Part shown: in pieces, positions 4,837-5,338 of the stretch | How positions within the stretch are numbered: position 1 is the stretch's first letter | How the letters are laid out: every line of letters begins with the position of its first letter | NCBI GenBank assembly: GCA_903866355.1 | Contig: CAIPNE010000454.1 | Location: 1-5,338 of the forward strand | Reading direction: 5' to 3' | Source of the DNA: an uncultured Gammaproteobacteria bacterium | Lineage (GTDB): Bacteria; Pseudomonadota; Gammaproteobacteria; Ga0077536 | DNA: 5,338 nucleotides | The notes under the pieces: model-generated | The model's input: the letters and a program-made list of their open reading frames with translations, nothing else | Database searches by the model: none | What the model was told of the DNA's origin: nothing | Position numbers and translations under genes: made by a program

Positions 4837-5338
4837 AGCAGTCCTACCGGCTTCGGCCCGCTGAACAGCGAGAACTCAGGCGCGATGATTTTCCCCATTC
4901 GCACCAAACGTTGCCAATCTTCATCGGACACTTCCGCGCGATGCTCCTGCTTCACTTCTAGGGCGAGCGTGGCAAAGGCATCTACTTGCTCGGTGATGTA
5001 ATAGACCTCCGCTAAGCGCAGTTTTGCCTGCACGTTGCGGGGGGCACTTTGAATCACTGTCTGGAGCAGACTTTCCGCGCGCACGTAGTGGCCTTGCGCA
5101 ATACTGACATCGATGGCGTTGGCCTGCGGTATTACCACGCCGCTTGGCATGGGTTGCGCTTCTTGCGGGCGAGTGGTTTTTAGGGTCGTTAGGTCGGGCA
5201 GCGCACCGGTGGGCTCAATGAGCGCACGAATTTCGTTCTCTAAGCGCACCCGGTTGCCGGATTTACGCGCTACTTCGGCTTTTAACGTGGACTCAGTACT
5301 CGGCGCACTGCTAGCTGCCACCGGGCGTGCCGCTTTAC
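4830..5338 (-). CDS. FimV-like TPR protein, C-terminal part (5' end beyond window)
   Basis: The minus-strand frame is open from the window edge to a TAA at 4832-4830, giving 169 codons and part of another. The reading runs through KAARPVAASSAPSTES with no convincing start; the GTG at 5321 sits inside low-complexity Pro/Ala/Ser sequence and has no ribosome site, so the true start is probably outside. A charged, possibly helical stretch (KAEVARKSGNRVRLENEIRA) is followed by a spacer and then one or two TPR-like helical pairs in the last 95 residues: IDVSIAQGHYVRAESLLQTV and LRLAEVYYITEQVDAFATLA. The closing segment EDWQRLVRMGKIIAPEFSLF resembles the C-terminal region of FimV-family proteins, inner-membrane, peptidoglycan-linked factors for type IV pili and polar organisation. 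No LysM domain or membrane segment is visible here. A generic TPR protein remains possible. Confidence 0.7.
   Translation of the reverse strand, partial: KAARPVAASSAPSTESTLKAEVARKSGNRVRLENEIRALIEPTGALPDLTTLKTTRPQEAQPMPSGVVIPQANAIDVSIAQGHYVRAESLLQTVIQSAPRNVQAKLRLAEVYYITEQVDAFATLALEVKQEHRAEVSDEDWQRLVRMGKIIAPEFSLFSGPKPVGLLA

Noticed and set aside
4850..4862. GGC-TTCG-GCC mini-hairpin as a terminator at the convergent junction
   Set aside because: The stem is only 3 bp, has no T run on either strand and lies inside the FimV-like coding sequence.

Overview
The window looks like part of a chromosome from a GC-rich proteobacterium, most likely a gammaproteobacterium. The evidence is a groES-groEL operon with both a CIRCE operator and a sigma-32-like promoter, a close relative of Crp/Vfr, and the C-terminal part of a protein resembling FimV, which is typical of gammaproteobacteria. 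I cannot name the genus. No rRNA, tRNA, CRISPR array, transposase or phage gene is visible, and base composition looks even throughout. This is ordinary core or near-core chromosome, and I found no clear undescribed multi-gene system.

Layout. Bases 1-948 (minus strand) hold the first 204 codons of groEL, cut by the window edge, and the complete groES. Their control region (about 1020-1076) has a CIRCE palindrome directly downstream of a promoter that fits the RpoH consensus. Transcribed away from groES is a gene for a small exported protein of unknown function (1087-1653). Next come a Crp/Vfr-type cAMP-receptor homologue (1751-2401), a long exported Sel1-repeat protein with a 36-bp tandem repeat in its middle (2544-4094), and a small SAM-dependent methyltransferase (4198-4818), all on the plus strand. 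The methyltransferase converges on a FimV-like TPR gene (4830-5338, minus) whose 5' part lies outside the window.

How the genes may relate. groES and groEL form the chaperonin operon, with signs of dual heat-shock control (HrcA repression and RpoH activation). The plus-strand genes are separated by gaps of about 100-140 bases and need not be one operon. The Vfr-like regulator, the exported Sel1 protein and the FimV-like protein could all touch cell-surface or type IV pilus functions, but this is inference from neighbourhood and family only.

The points most worth a second look are the Sel1 protein with its nearly identical 36-bp repeats and matching Sel1 pairs at both ends, the shared use of bases 1071-1077 by two divergent genes, and a possible leaderless start for the Sel1 gene.
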